A stretch of DNA of 64,000 bases from Xanthobacter dioxanivorans (GCF_016807805.1 NZ_CP063362.1:6056501-6120500); one strand, 5' to 3'. Positions 7,897 to 15,876 are shown, counted from the stretch's first letter. The notes: generated by a model not told the origin, from the sequence alone. Numbers and translations: made by a program.

Positions 7897-8722
7897 TCAT
7901 GTCCGCCTTGGCTTCTCAAGGCTTTTCAGGAGTGCCGGGGACACCGTCCAGGACGAGTTTCCGCCACCGCTGCTGTCATCGGGTCGAGCGATTTCGCCGC
8001 CCCCTGCCCTGCCGGCCCTGCCGGCGCTCGCAGAAGGCTTCGATCCCTCGATTTTCGCCCGCAGCAACGCCATCACCATCGGCCAGACCGTGAATTTCCC
8101 GGCCCGGGCGCGTTCTGCCAGATTCCGCAGATAGCCGCCGCCGCTGATGCGCTCGGCCCGCTGCAGGATCGCCGCAACGGTGATCGCCGCGTTTTCCGGC
8201 CCCATGGCTTCCTGCGCCTCCATCCAGGCGCTCGGGCTGATGCCCAGAGCCGGCCGGGCCTGCTCGGCCGCGGCGACAAAATCGCGCCAAGCCCGGATTT
8301 CCCGTCCCTTGGCGTAATCCAGCACATCCGGGCAAGCGCTCAGCACCATGCCCAAGGGCAGATCCCGCTTCGGCAAGCTCCGCGCGCCGTCGGTTTCCGC
8401 AACGCTGCCGCTTGTTTCTCCTTTTTCTCGGAAGCTGTCCATGGTGATGCATTCTGCGCCGGAGCGGATCGCCTCGACTGCAACCGTCTCGATCAGGCGG
8501 AAGATCCGCACCGTGACGCCATCGGTGAGATCGAGCACGCGCGTACGGATCGCCGGCGCCGCGAGATTCGAGGGTCGCCGCAGCGGCAGGATCGTCGCCA
8601 GGCTCGCCAGCAACTGCGCGAGGCGTGCATCGTTCTTCCCGTGCTGCAGGTGGAAGGCTTCGAACCGCTCTGCCAGCTGCGGATCGGTCAACAGCGCCTG
8701 GCGCGCGAGGTCTGTCCCCGCG
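7897..8722 (-). pseudogene. Chimera of tniB 3' fragment and repC C-terminal fragment
   Basis: Reading leftwards from 8722, the sequence first encodes the C-terminal part of TniB (TDPQLAERFEAFHLQH to AECITMDSF, ending at 8431). It then fuses in frame to a RepC C-terminus (LPLGMVLSACPDVLDYAKG, ARPALGISPSAWMEAQEAMG, FTVWPMVMALLRAKIE) down to 7897. The RepC part aligns with the intact RepC C-terminus but clearly differs, so it comes from another replicon. The open frame with an ATG runs 8691-7897. A functional product is unlikely. It documents a recombination joining a transposon to a second repC. Confidence 0.8.
8550..8722. repeat. 173-bp direct repeat of tniB, copy 2
   Basis: Counterpart of 4615-4787, in the same orientation and differing at one visible base. 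It lies 22 bases before the ISAs1 target duplication and continues leftwards with the tniB sequence that copy 1 has lost. Confidence 0.9.
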
Positions 8723-8754
8723 GGGGACTTCGAGCTGGGAAACCCGGGTCAGGG

Positions 8755-9999
8755 CAGGGGAATCGGGTGAACGCCTTTAAGCGGCGATGAGGCTGATCAG
8801 GAACTCGTCGTCCCAGGCGGCGACCTTGCGTCTGAGGCGGATGGAGTCCTTGGACCTGGCACGTCGGATGAGGTTGAGGGCCATGTGTTTGAGGGTGGTG
8901 AAGTTGGCGGGGGCGTGGTCGGTGCGCAGGCGGCATTCGTCGTCGCGGAAGACCATGTCTAGGACCCAGTGGAGGCTGTTCTCGACGGCCCAGTGATCGC
9001 GGACGAAGGTGCCGATGTGGACGGCCATGAGGGTCAGCGAGGTGATATAGAAGCGGCTTTCGCGCTCGATCTTGTCGCCGGTCTCGCGGGTGCTCTCGAC
9101 GATGACGAGGCTCGCCAGGCCGGGCCATTGGTGACGCTCTTGCAGCCAGCCGATGTCGTGAATGACGGTGACGGCGCGGGTCTCGATGCGGCCGTGGTCG
9201 CCGTCGATGCTCTCGTGCCGGCTGATGGCGGCGTCCTTGAAGTCATTGGCTTTCTGCTCGTTGGCGAACAGCTCGACATCCTGGCGCAGCGAGCCTTGAT
9301 TGCCCTTCAGGGCGAGGATGTAGTCGGCCTTCTTGTCCAGGATTTTCTGGGCGATGGCGCGCTGGCAGCCCATGGCGTCGAGGGTCACGACGGCGCCTTC
9401 GATGGCCAGCATGTCCAGCAGCTTGGGGATGGCGACGATCTCGTTGGCCTTGTCGGACACCCTGACCTGACCCAGCACCAGGCGCTGGCGGGCGGCGAAG
9501 GCCGAGACCATGTGGATGGCCTCCTTGGCGTCCTTCGAGCGGCGAGAGGTCTTGCCGTCGATCGCCACCACACCCACGGGAACCCCGATCATGGCCGCCA
9601 CCCAGGCCACGAAGCAGCGCTGGACCGCCTCGGCGTCGAGGGTGGCGAGGATGTCGCCCAGGTGGTCATGGGCTGGCGTGCCCGCGGCGAACGGCCGGAA
9701 GCGGCGCAAAAGATCGAGCTTCTTCTCACCAAAGCGGGCGATGTCGGTGATGGTCTCTGCCCCGGCCAGCACCGCCAGCAGACACAGGAGCAGCACCTCG
9801 GCAAGCGGATACATCACCTTACCAGGCTGGCGCGGATCCGGCAGACCCTCGAAATAGCTCAAAAATACAACCGTCTCGGCGACCGCCTCGTCGCCATCAG
9901 CCGCCAAATCCATCGAACCTGTCCTCTAGCGAATCAGAGGACCTCGACAGATTCAGCACTTCACCCGCATGTCACGCCCTTCTTCACCCGATTGCCCTG
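8755..9999 (-). mobile_element. ISAs1-family insertion sequence, complete
   Basis: The element is bounded by 17-base terminal inverted repeats, CAGGGGAATCGGGTGAA on the left and the complement of CAGGGCAATCGGGTGAA on the right, with one mismatch. Both sides carry the 10-base direct repeat CGGGTCAGGG (8745-8754 and 10000-10009), the size expected of ISAs1 target duplications. One transposase gene fills it. Intact ends, duplication and gene point to a recent insertion. Confidence 0.9.
8777..9913 (-). CDS. ISAs1-family transposase
   Basis: 378 residues matching the ISAs1 (H-repeat) DDE transposases. An N-terminal DUF4372/DDE_Tnp_1-associated region (FLSYFEGLPDPRQPGKVMYP) is followed by the catalytic core with VVAIDGKTSRRSKD, GQVRVSDKANEI, ALKGNQGSL and RDHWAVENSLHWVLDMVF, which supply the acidic triad region. 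It catalyses transposition of its own element. The length is normal and no frame break is seen, so it should be active. The right end of the IS now sits next to the promoter of the second vapBC operon. Confidence 0.92.
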   Translation of the reverse strand: MDLAADGDEAVAETVVFLSYFEGLPDPRQPGKVMYPLAEVLLLCLLAVLAGAETITDIARFGEKKLDLLRRFRPFAAGTPAHDHLGDILATLDAEAVQRCFVAWVAAMIGVPVGVVAIDGKTSRRSKDAKEAIHMVSAFAARQRLVLGQVRVSDKANEIVAIPKLLDMLAIEGAVVTLDAMGCQRAIAQKILDKKADYILALKGNQGSLRQDVELFANEQKANDFKDAAISRHESIDGDHGRIETRAVTVIHDIGWLQERHQWPGLASLVIVESTRETGDKIERESRFYITSLTLMAVHIGTFVRDHWAVENSLHWVLDMVFRDDECRLRTDHAPANFTTLKHMALNLIRRARSKDSIRLRRKVAAWDDEFLISLIAA

Positions 10000-10012
10000 C
10001 GGGTCAGGGCGC

Positions 10013-10056
10013 GTATGGATGACTTCATCCATACATCATGATAAGAACGTCCATAC
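10013..10056 (+). promoter_or_regulatory. Operator palindrome of the second vapBC operon
   Basis: Perfect inverted repeat GTATGGATGA and TCATCCATAC around CT (10013-10034), with a further half-site GTCCATAC at 10049-10056. It lies directly before the vapB start, where VapB-VapC complexes normally bind. The ISAs1 target duplication ends only three bases upstream, so any -35 element now lies close to or within the duplicated and IS-derived DNA. Confidence 0.65.
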
Positions 10057-10070
10057 AGAGGAGCCCCGCG

Positions 10071-10313
10071 ATGCGAACGCTGCAGATCCGTGATGAACGC
10101 GCCCGCGTGCTGGCCGAGCAGCTGGCGGCACGGCGCAAGGTTACGATGACCGAAGCCGTGATCCAAGCCCTGGAGGGCGAGCTGACACGCGAGAAGGACA
10201 AGGAGCCGCTCGCCAGCCGTCTCAAGCAGATCGCCACGGCGCTGGCGGCCGAAGCACAGCCCGGCGGCCGGGAGATGACCAAGGACGAGGTCGATGAGAT
10301 GTGGGGCCACTGA
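10071..10313 (+). CDS. vapB: VapB-family antitoxin
   Basis: An 80-residue antitoxin starting MRTLQIRDERARVLAEQLAA, with a ribbon-helix-helix-type DNA-binding N-terminus (KVTMTEAVIQAL) and a C-terminal segment ending VDEMWGH that would occupy the toxin groove. The start at 10071 is favoured by a GAGGAG ribosome-binding site 8 bases upstream. Its stop overlaps the vapC start by one base. It belongs to the Rv0623-like antitoxins, as does the one at 1230, but the sequences are clearly different, so the two systems are unlikely to cross-neutralise. Confidence 0.87.
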   Translation: MRTLQIRDERARVLAEQLAARRKVTMTEAVIQALEGELTREKDKEPLASRLKQIATALAAEAQPGGREMTKDEVDEMWGH

Positions 10314-10711
10314 TGTTCGTTGACACCTCGGTCATCGTCTCAATCCTCGCCGACGAGCCGGACGCCGTCGTCTTCGCCAACAAGCTCACCGACGCGCCAC
10401 GCCGCTACACCTCGGGTCTGGTCATCCTGGAAGCGGCGATGCGTCTGTCGACACTGCTCAAGGTCGACCCCGTCGACGTCGAGGTGCGCATCCAGCAGGT
10501 CCTGGAGGAGGCGCGGATCTCCGTAATTCCCATCAACGCCAGCATCGCCAAGCGCGCCGTCGCCGCTTTCGCGACCTTCGGCAAGGGCCGCGGCCATCCG
10601 GCCCAGCTCAACCTCGCCGACTGCATGTCGTATGCCTGCGCGCGGGCGTACCGGGTGCCGCTGCTGTTCAAGGGCAATGACTTCTCACAAACCGACATCG
10701 AGGTCGCGTGA
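10313..10711 (+). CDS. vapC: VapC PIN-domain toxin, coupled to a recombinase
   Basis: A 132-residue PIN toxin with D4 (MFVDTSVIV), E40 (VILEAAMR), D103 (NLADCMSY) and D123 (KGNDFSQTD) as the acidic metal site. It is an endoribonuclease by family. The ATG at 10313 overlaps the antitoxin TGA; an upstream ATG at 10301 is less likely for that reason. At its 3' end the TGA overlaps the ATG of the tyrosine recombinase (10711), so antitoxin, toxin and recombinase form a three-gene translationally coupled operon. Neighbouring repABC suggests a joint plasmid-stability role. Confidence 0.9.
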   Translation: MFVDTSVIVSILADEPDAVVFANKLTDAPRRYTSGLVILEAAMRLSTLLKVDPVDVEVRIQQVLEEARISVIPINASIAKRAVAAFATFGKGRGHPAQLNLADCMSYACARAYRVPLLFKGNDFSQTDIEVA

Positions 10712-11802
10712 TGGTGGCGAGCAGCGACCCCGCTCCTGACCAGCTCGGCGATGAGGACGGCCCTCCGGACCCGGCTACAGCATTGGTAGCATCGCAGGCC
10801 CCCTCCCCTGCCCTTCCGGCGCATCTCGAACGCCTCGCAGACCGCGCACGGGACTACGTCGAGGCCGCAAGCTCGGCCAACACGCGTCGCGCCTATGCTT
10901 CCGACTGGAAGCACTTTTCCGCCTGGTGCCGGCGGCAGGGCCTTGAGCCCCTCCCCCCTGCCCCGGAGGTGGTCGGGCTCTACATCACGGCCTGCGCGTC
11001 GGGCGCCGCCATTCCGGGTAGCGAGCCAAATGCGGTCACGACCATCGAGCGCCGGCTGTCCGCCATCTCCTGGAACTACACCCAGCGCGGCGCGGTGCTG
11101 GATCGGAGCGATCGGCATATCGCCACCGTGCTGACGGGCATTCGCAACACCCACGCCGCCCCGCCCCGGCAGAAGGAAGCGGTCCTGCCCGAGGATGTCA
11201 TCGCCATGCTGGAGACGCTCGACCGCGGCGCGCTGCGCGGCCTGCGGGATCGCGCCATGCTGCTCCTTGGCTTCGCCGGCGGCTTGCGCCGCTCCGAGAT
11301 CGTCGGCCTCGACGTCGCCCGGGACCAGACCGAGGACGGCCGCGGTTGGGTGGAGATCCTCGACAAGGGGATGATCGTGACGCTCCGCGGCAAGACCGGC
11401 TGGCGGGAGGTCGAGGTCGGGCATGGATCGTCCGATGCCACCTGCCCCGTGGTGGCGCTGGAAACCTGGCTCAAGCTGGCGAAGATCGGCCACGGACCCC
11501 TGTTCCGGCGCGTGACGCGGCAAGGCAAGGACGTTGGCCCCGACCGCCTGACCGACCGCGAGGTAGCACGCCTCGTCAAGCGCACGGCGCTCGCCGCCGG
11601 TGTCCGCGGCGATCTCACCGAGGGCGAACGGGAGAAAAAATTCGCCGGCCATTCGCTGCGCGCCGGGCTCGCCTCTTCCGCCGAGGTCGACGAGCGGCAC
11701 GTCCAGAGGCAGCTCGGCCATGCCAGCGCGGAAATGACCCGCCGCTATCAGCGCCGACGGGATCGGTTCAGGGTCAACCTGACCAAGGCGGCCGGTCTCT
11801 AG
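10711..11802 (+). CDS. Tyrosine recombinase (XerC/D-like integrase)
   Basis: A 363-residue site-specific recombinase: variable N-terminus, SAM-like core-binding domain (SANTRRAYASDWKHFSAWC) and catalytic domain with R193 (FAGGLRRSE), H314 and R317 (GHSLRAGLA), H337 (QLGHAS) and the nucleophile Y346 (EMTRRYQ). A GTG at 10708 is an alternative start. It is translationally coupled to vapC and ends 61 bases from the end of convergent repC. Such a recombinase next to repABC is probably a dimer-resolution system, acting at a site not identified here. A frameshifted close relative lies at 5446-6533. Confidence 0.9.
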   Translation: MVASSDPAPDQLGDEDGPPDPATALVASQAPSPALPAHLERLADRARDYVEAASSANTRRAYASDWKHFSAWCRRQGLEPLPPAPEVVGLYITACASGAAIPGSEPNAVTTIERRLSAISWNYTQRGAVLDRSDRHIATVLTGIRNTHAAPPRQKEAVLPEDVIAMLETLDRGALRGLRDRAMLLLGFAGGLRRSEIVGLDVARDQTEDGRGWVEILDKGMIVTLRGKTGWREVEVGHGSSDATCPVVALETWLKLAKIGHGPLFRRVTRQGKDVGPDRLTDREVARLVKRTALAAGVRGDLTEGEREKKFAGHSLRAGLASSAEVDERHVQRQLGHASAEMTRRYQRRRDRFRVNLTKAAGL

Positions 11803-11863
11803 TCTCGAGCCAAGCAACCAGGCGGGCCCTTCCAGCACCCCCGTTCGGGGTCACGCGTGCTCA

Positions 11864-13135
11864 TCACCGATTGCCCACCGGATCAGTCCCGTCAGCCGAC
11901 GACGAGCGGCCATGCACACCCCCTGCCCCGTCACGCTGTTGCTCGAGCTTCCCCCGCAGAAGCGCCATCACCATTGGCCAAGTCGAGAATTTGCTCTCCT
12001 GCGCTCGTTGCGTCAGGCTGCGTAGATAGCCCCCGGGGCTCGAAATGTGCTCCGTCCGCTGCAGGATCGCAGCGATGACCGTGGCCGCTTGGCCTTCTCC
12101 CATCGCGGTACAGGCGTCCTGGTAGGCACTGGGGCTGATCCCGAGATAGGCCCGGGCCAGCTGCGCGGTCGCGAGCAGATCGCGCCACGTTCGAATTTCT
12201 CCCCCTGCTGCAAGGCCCCGGATTTCGGGACAGGCATCAAGGATGATGTTCAGAGGAAGCTCCCGCTGCGGGAGCGTGCGGACGTTATTAGAACCAGACG
12301 CTTCACCTTCTTCTTTTTTCGGATGGCTTTGTTCAGATTCAGTTTTAGAGTCTGGATTTGAATTCTGTTTGTGGCGCTCATTGTGAGACTCATTGGCGTT
12401 TGAATTTTGTGATTTTATGAAGTCCTCCAGCGTTTTATGCACAAGGGCACGAAGCTCGCTGAGCTCGGTCAGAATAATCTCCACCGTTACCTTCGACGCT
12501 GACCTCGGGAGACGGTCCATGAGGTCCTGGTAAGCCAGGCGATATCCTCGCCAGTCACCAGGAACCCCTTCTTCGATGCCGGCAGCGATCATCTTCACGA
12601 CATCCCGCCGTGCGATCGTCAGCCGTTCGCGCAGAACCCGGAGGGCCTTTCTCTCCGCCTGCGTGGTCTCCGCGAGTCTTTTGAACTCATTCGCCCGGGC
12701 CACAATGGGCGCCAGGTCAAAGCCGTAAGCCTGCTCGATCTCACCCGCCGGCCCTTTGCGCGCGAATCGCTTGCCGTTCGGGCTGTCTCTGCGGATTATC
12801 AGGCCACACTGCACGAGCACTGCGATGTGCCTGCGGAGGGTCGCCGGCGACATTCCGTTCGCCCGGTCGCTGAGCTGTGCATTGGACGGGAAGACGACGA
12901 GGTCGCCATCCGCGCACATCGTCGTCTCCTGGTGGAACGACAGCAACGCGCTGAGGATCGCGAGCGCGCGGTCGGTCGCGCCGATCGCTTCCCTGGCCTC
13001 CCGGATATGTTGGAAGACCTTCCATTTATGAACCACCACATCGGACGCGACGGCCTGAGCTGTCACTTGGCTAGCCAACAGGCCAAGTGACATCGACCGC
13101 CGCCCGAAGGGCGTCGTGGGCATGTGGGTATGCAT
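11864..13135 (-). CDS. repC: RepC replication initiator
   Basis: A 423-residue RepC. The N-terminal RepC domain contains a winged-helix region (FPSNAQLSDRANGMSPATLR, then HIAVLVQCGLIIRRDSPNG). A low-complexity linker (residues about 255-290) and the RepC C-terminal domain follow (ELPLNIILDACPEI, AYLGISPSAYQDA, STWPMVMALLRGKL). RepC is the limiting initiator of repABC plasmids and binds the origin inside its own gene. Expression should be held down by the antisense RNA upstream at 13238-13290 and by RepA/RepB autoregulation. Length is normal. An in-frame ATG five codons in is an alternative start. Confidence 0.95.
   Translation of the reverse strand: MHTHMPTTPFGRRSMSLGLLASQVTAQAVASDVVVHKWKVFQHIREAREAIGATDRALAILSALLSFHQETTMCADGDLVVFPSNAQLSDRANGMSPATLRRHIAVLVQCGLIIRRDSPNGKRFARKGPAGEIEQAYGFDLAPIVARANEFKRLAETTQAERKALRVLRERLTIARRDVVKMIAAGIEEGVPGDWRGYRLAYQDLMDRLPRSASKVTVEIILTELSELRALVHKTLEDFIKSQNSNANESHNERHKQNSNPDSKTESEQSHPKKEEGEASGSNNVRTLPQRELPLNIILDACPEIRGLAAGGEIRTWRDLLATAQLARAYLGISPSAYQDACTAMGEGQAATVIAAILQRTEHISSPGGYLRSLTQRAQESKFSTWPMVMALLRGKLEQQRDGAGGVHGRSSSADGTDPVGNR
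12285..12425. other. AT-rich segment within repC, probable oriV
   Basis: The linker-coding part of repC is conspicuously AT-rich against its GC-rich surroundings (for example TTTGAATTTTGTGATTTTAT near 12400). In repABC plasmids the replication origin lies in such an AT-rich stretch inside repC. Assigned by position and composition. Confidence 0.55.
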
Positions 13136-13202
13136 TTCCTTTTACCTATGTTGAGGCAAAAGAAACCTGCTCGCCGAAACAGCGCATCCCACGATGGGAC
13201 TC

Positions 13203-13290
13203 TTGACTGCGATTCGCGGAAGTGCGATTCTCTGCTTGCTTAAGGACTGAGAAGGGCTTCCGGGACGTTGTTTCGGGGCCTTTTTCTTTT
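13203..13290 (+). ncRNA. Counter-transcribed RNA (incompatibility RNA) with its promoter
   Basis: In the 179-base gap between repB and repC, the strand opposite to repABC carries TTGACT at 13203-13208, a 17-base spacer and GATTCT at 13226-13231. It ends in a terminator-like hairpin, GGCTTC (13255-13260) pairing with GGGGCC (13275-13280), followed by a T-rich run (13281-13290). The RNA would be about 50 nt (roughly 13238-13290), the usual size and place of repABC ctRNAs, which block repC expression and set incompatibility. The -10 box is weak. Confidence 0.65.
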
Positions 13291-13314
13291 GCGGCCTAAG
13301 GGGTTAGCGGCTGT

Positions 13315-14322
13315 TTAGATGGGCGCCTCCTTGTTCTCCTCGAATTGTTGGTAGAGCTCCAGCAGCTTCGCCGCGATGAACTCTCCAAACTCACGTGAAC
13401 CATCGGCGTCGACGATGATGGTGACCGTGTCACCCCCTCGTTCGACTGTCGCGATCTTGTTGCCGGCATCTGTCTTTACCGCGACCTTCCGCGGCTTAGC
13501 GGCTCCCCTATTGGGCGCAATGGCATTGAACAGACGCACGAACCTCTGGTCGGTATCAGCCTGCTGAAATTTGGGGTCAGCTAGCACTTCATCCAACTGC
13601 GACATGTCTGGGAATTCCGACAGCCGCTCGGCGAACGCTGTCCATCTCGGACGGCCGGCCTTTGGGGCAGGTCCGATTGCGTGGATGAGATTCTTTGGAA
13701 CCGACTTCGTCAAAGCCAGAAGGCGCGACAGCTGGGTCTTTTCCATGCTTAGCGCCGACATGATCACCGTGCGATCAAAGCCCTGATCTTCGAGTGTCAG
13801 GGCGAAGAGGCCGCGCTCAATGTAGCTGAGGTCCTTACGGGCCGAATTCTCCTGGCCTTGAATGACGACAAGCTCTTCGTCGGTTAGGTCTTGGACCACC
13901 GCGCGCACTGGCCGTCCGAGCTTGGCGAGAATTTTCGCGCGCCGGTGGCCATAGGCGATCTGGTAATGATCTGGCCTATCGGGATGTGGTCGGACAAGAA
14001 TTGGACTCTTCTGGCCCGACTCCTTAATGGCGTTAAAGAGTGTCTCGTATTCGGAGCCCGCATCGTCGAGACGATCTTGCGCAAAGGATCCCAGGAGCTT
14101 TTCAGCGGGAATATCTACAACGGCGGCGCCTGATGCCACGAGCGCTCTTGCGCGCTCGGCAGCGGACGCGATTTGTCCGAGCGAACGGCCCATAGCCCCG
14201 ACGGCGCCTGACCTCACATGCGCCACTGGCGCCGGCGCAGCCGGCTCTGATGACGAGTTGCCACCTGGCAACTCGTCCGTCCGGCGGGTCAGCATAGCCT
14301 TCAGCGTGTCCTTGCGGCTCAT
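13315..14322 (-). CDS. repB: RepB, ParB-like partition protein
   Basis: A 335-residue ParB/RepB protein beginning MSRKDTLKAML, typical of plasmid RepB. A ParB N-terminal domain (SPILVRPHPDRPDHYQIAYG, GHRRAKILAKLGRPVRAVV), the QGQENSARKDLSYIERG motif and an HTH (MEKTQLSRLLALTKSVP) are visible. It binds parS and recruits RepA for segregation; with RepA it also represses the operon. The chosen ATG overlaps the repA stop (ATGA). A perfect parS-like palindrome lies within its own 5' coding region, encoding ELPGGNSS. Confidence 0.95.
   Translation of the reverse strand: MSRKDTLKAMLTRRTDELPGGNSSSEPAAPAPVAHVRSGAVGAMGRSLGQIASAAERARALVASGAAVVDIPAEKLLGSFAQDRLDDAGSEYETLFNAIKESGQKSPILVRPHPDRPDHYQIAYGHRRAKILAKLGRPVRAVVQDLTDEELVVIQGQENSARKDLSYIERGLFALTLEDQGFDRTVIMSALSMEKTQLSRLLALTKSVPKNLIHAIGPAPKAGRPRWTAFAERLSEFPDMSQLDEVLADPKFQQADTDQRFVRLFNAIAPNRGAAKPRKVAVKTDAGNKIATVERGGDTVTIIVDADGSREFGEFIAAKLLELYQQFEENKEAPI
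14252..14277. promoter_or_regulatory. parS-like centromere palindrome inside repB
   Basis: A 26-base perfect palindrome, arms GACGAGTTGCCA and TGGCAACTCGTC around CC. Its 16-base core GTTGCCACCTGGCAAC (14257-14272) fits the repABC parS pattern (GTT...AAC dyad) at all but one central base. The same core with centre GG occurs upstream of repA at 15650-15665. RepB is the expected ligand. Confidence 0.7.
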
Positions 14323-15533
14323 GTTTCGCGTCCCCACGCTAGCTTCATCAGGTTCTCAAGCTCGCCATTCACGCCATCAAGCGACTCCATTGCGCGATCA
14401 TAAGTTTGCTTTCCGAAATTCTCCCGCCCGACTTCATAGAGCGTCTGCTTTGAAAGGCCGGCATCAGAGATCGCCGTCGATTTCACCATCGTGCTGTTGA
14501 GCACTCGCTCCCTGAAGAGCGACCGCATGAAAGCGACCATCTGTGTCTGGGGCGCGTCTGCAGGCTCAAATCGGGTGACAATATATCGAATGAAATCGTA
14601 GTCGAGATCCCCGCCGGACTCCTGCACCACACTCAGGATATCGGACGCCATCAGCAAGAACTGGCACATCGACATCACATCGAGCATCTGAGGATGCACG
14701 GTGATCAGAAGGCCTGTCGCGGCGCATAGCGCGCCGAGCGTCAGAAAGCCGAGTTGAGGTGGACAATCCAGGATCATGACGTCATAGTCGTCTGCGACGG
14801 CTCCAAGCGCCGCCGCAACCCGGCCAAAGAACGGTTCCGCGTCACGCTCGGCTAGCGCCCGCGGCGTATCGTGCTCATATTCCATCAACTCAAGATTAGC
14901 CGGGATCAGATCAAGGCCTGCGAAATAAGTTTTGCGAATGACATCCTTGAGCGGACGACGATTTTCGTCGTACCGCACCGCCGCATACATCGTCTCGTTC
15001 GCTTGAATATCATACTCAGGCTGATAGCCATGGAGCGCGGTCAGCGATGCTTGGGGATCAAGATCTACCGCCAGGACCCGGTATCCGCGGAGGGCGAGAT
15101 ACTGCGCCAAATGCGCGGCCGTCGTGGTCTTTCCGCTGCCACCTTTGAAATTAACTACCGCCATCACTTGACAGTGCTCCGCTTCACGACGATGCGGAAC
15201 GTACCTCTTTCCCTTCGACCCTTCCTCTAGCGTGACGCGTAGCTCATTGATTTGCTCGAGTGTATATGACCGCCGCCCTCCAGCCCCGAGCGAGGGCTGC
15301 GGCCCCTTGCCTCCCAGCGACAGCTGCCGCAAATAGGCGTCGGCAATGCCAATGAGCTTCGCAGCCTCTACCGAGGAAAACGATCGGAGGGATTTCTTCG
15401 AGACCGGCGGGAAAAGAGCCTCGCGCATAGCGAGCAGCTCTGCCGACAGGGCGGCGCCGTCGCCGGCGATGACATCCGTCATCAGCGGCTTCGCCCCCGA
15501 TGTAAGAGTCTTGGAGCTACGTGCTTTCTGCAT
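14319..15533 (-). CDS. repA: RepA, ParA-like partition ATPase
   Basis: A 404-residue (from the start used here) ParA-family ATPase: N-terminal HTH region (SVEAAKLIGIADAYLRQLSL, then GGRRSYTLEQINELR), deviant Walker A FKGGSGKTTTAAH, switch motif VDLDPQASLT and ILDCPPQLGFLTLGAL. RepA drives plasmid segregation and, bound near its promoter, represses repABC. Starts at 15578, 15548, 15533 and 15482 are all open and none has a strong ribosome-binding site; 15533 gives a normal family length. It is first in the repABC operon, with a 4-base overlap into repB. Confidence 0.94.
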   Translation of the reverse strand: MQKARSSKTLTSGAKPLMTDVIAGDGAALSAELLAMREALFPPVSKKSLRSFSSVEAAKLIGIADAYLRQLSLGGKGPQPSLGAGGRRSYTLEQINELRVTLEEGSKGKRYVPHRREAEHCQVMAVVNFKGGSGKTTTAAHLAQYLALRGYRVLAVDLDPQASLTALHGYQPEYDIQANETMYAAVRYDENRRPLKDVIRKTYFAGLDLIPANLELMEYEHDTPRALAERDAEPFFGRVAAALGAVADDYDVMILDCPPQLGFLTLGALCAATGLLITVHPQMLDVMSMCQFLLMASDILSVVQESGGDLDYDFIRYIVTRFEPADAPQTQMVAFMRSLFRERVLNSTMVKSTAISDAGLSKQTLYEVGRENFGKQTYDRAMESLDGVNGELENLMKLAWGRET

Positions 15534-15647
15534 AACTACGAGGCCCATTCTAACTACGGCATTTAATCGTAGACACAATGAAACCGAGTCGGGCTTATTG
15601 GCAAGGATTTTAACGTTAACGCCGGTTTACCAACATGACACCAAGAC

Positions 15648-15667
15648 GAGTTGCCAGGTGGCAACTC
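15648..15667. promoter_or_regulatory. parS-like palindrome upstream of repA
   Basis: Arms GAGTTGCCA and TGGCAACTC around GG. The core matches the site inside repB except for the two central bases. It lies about 115 bases before the repA start. An AT-rich dyad TTAACGTTAA at 15610-15619, nearer the gene, may be the RepA operator. A second parS-like copy outside the genes supports a partition role. Confidence 0.7.
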
Positions 15668-15876
15668 AATCTCCAGACAAGCCCGCTCCATCGCCGCGGC
15701 CCCCAATTCTCTCCACGCCGGAACCCTTCGGCGGCCGATCGATGAGCCATTCGGCCTGATGCGGCCTTATTATACGTTTTATGGGCCCCGCCGACCGGAC
15801 TGTTGCACGGGTAAGGACAGATGAGAGCGCGGGCCGGCAAGTCCAGGCCCCTTGGACAAGGCCGCCGTCTCTGAGA
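15668..15876. other. Intergenic, no gene seen
   Basis: About 200 bases between the parS-like site and the next short reading frame show no convincing gene. They presumably hold part of the repABC upstream control region. Confidence 0.5.
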
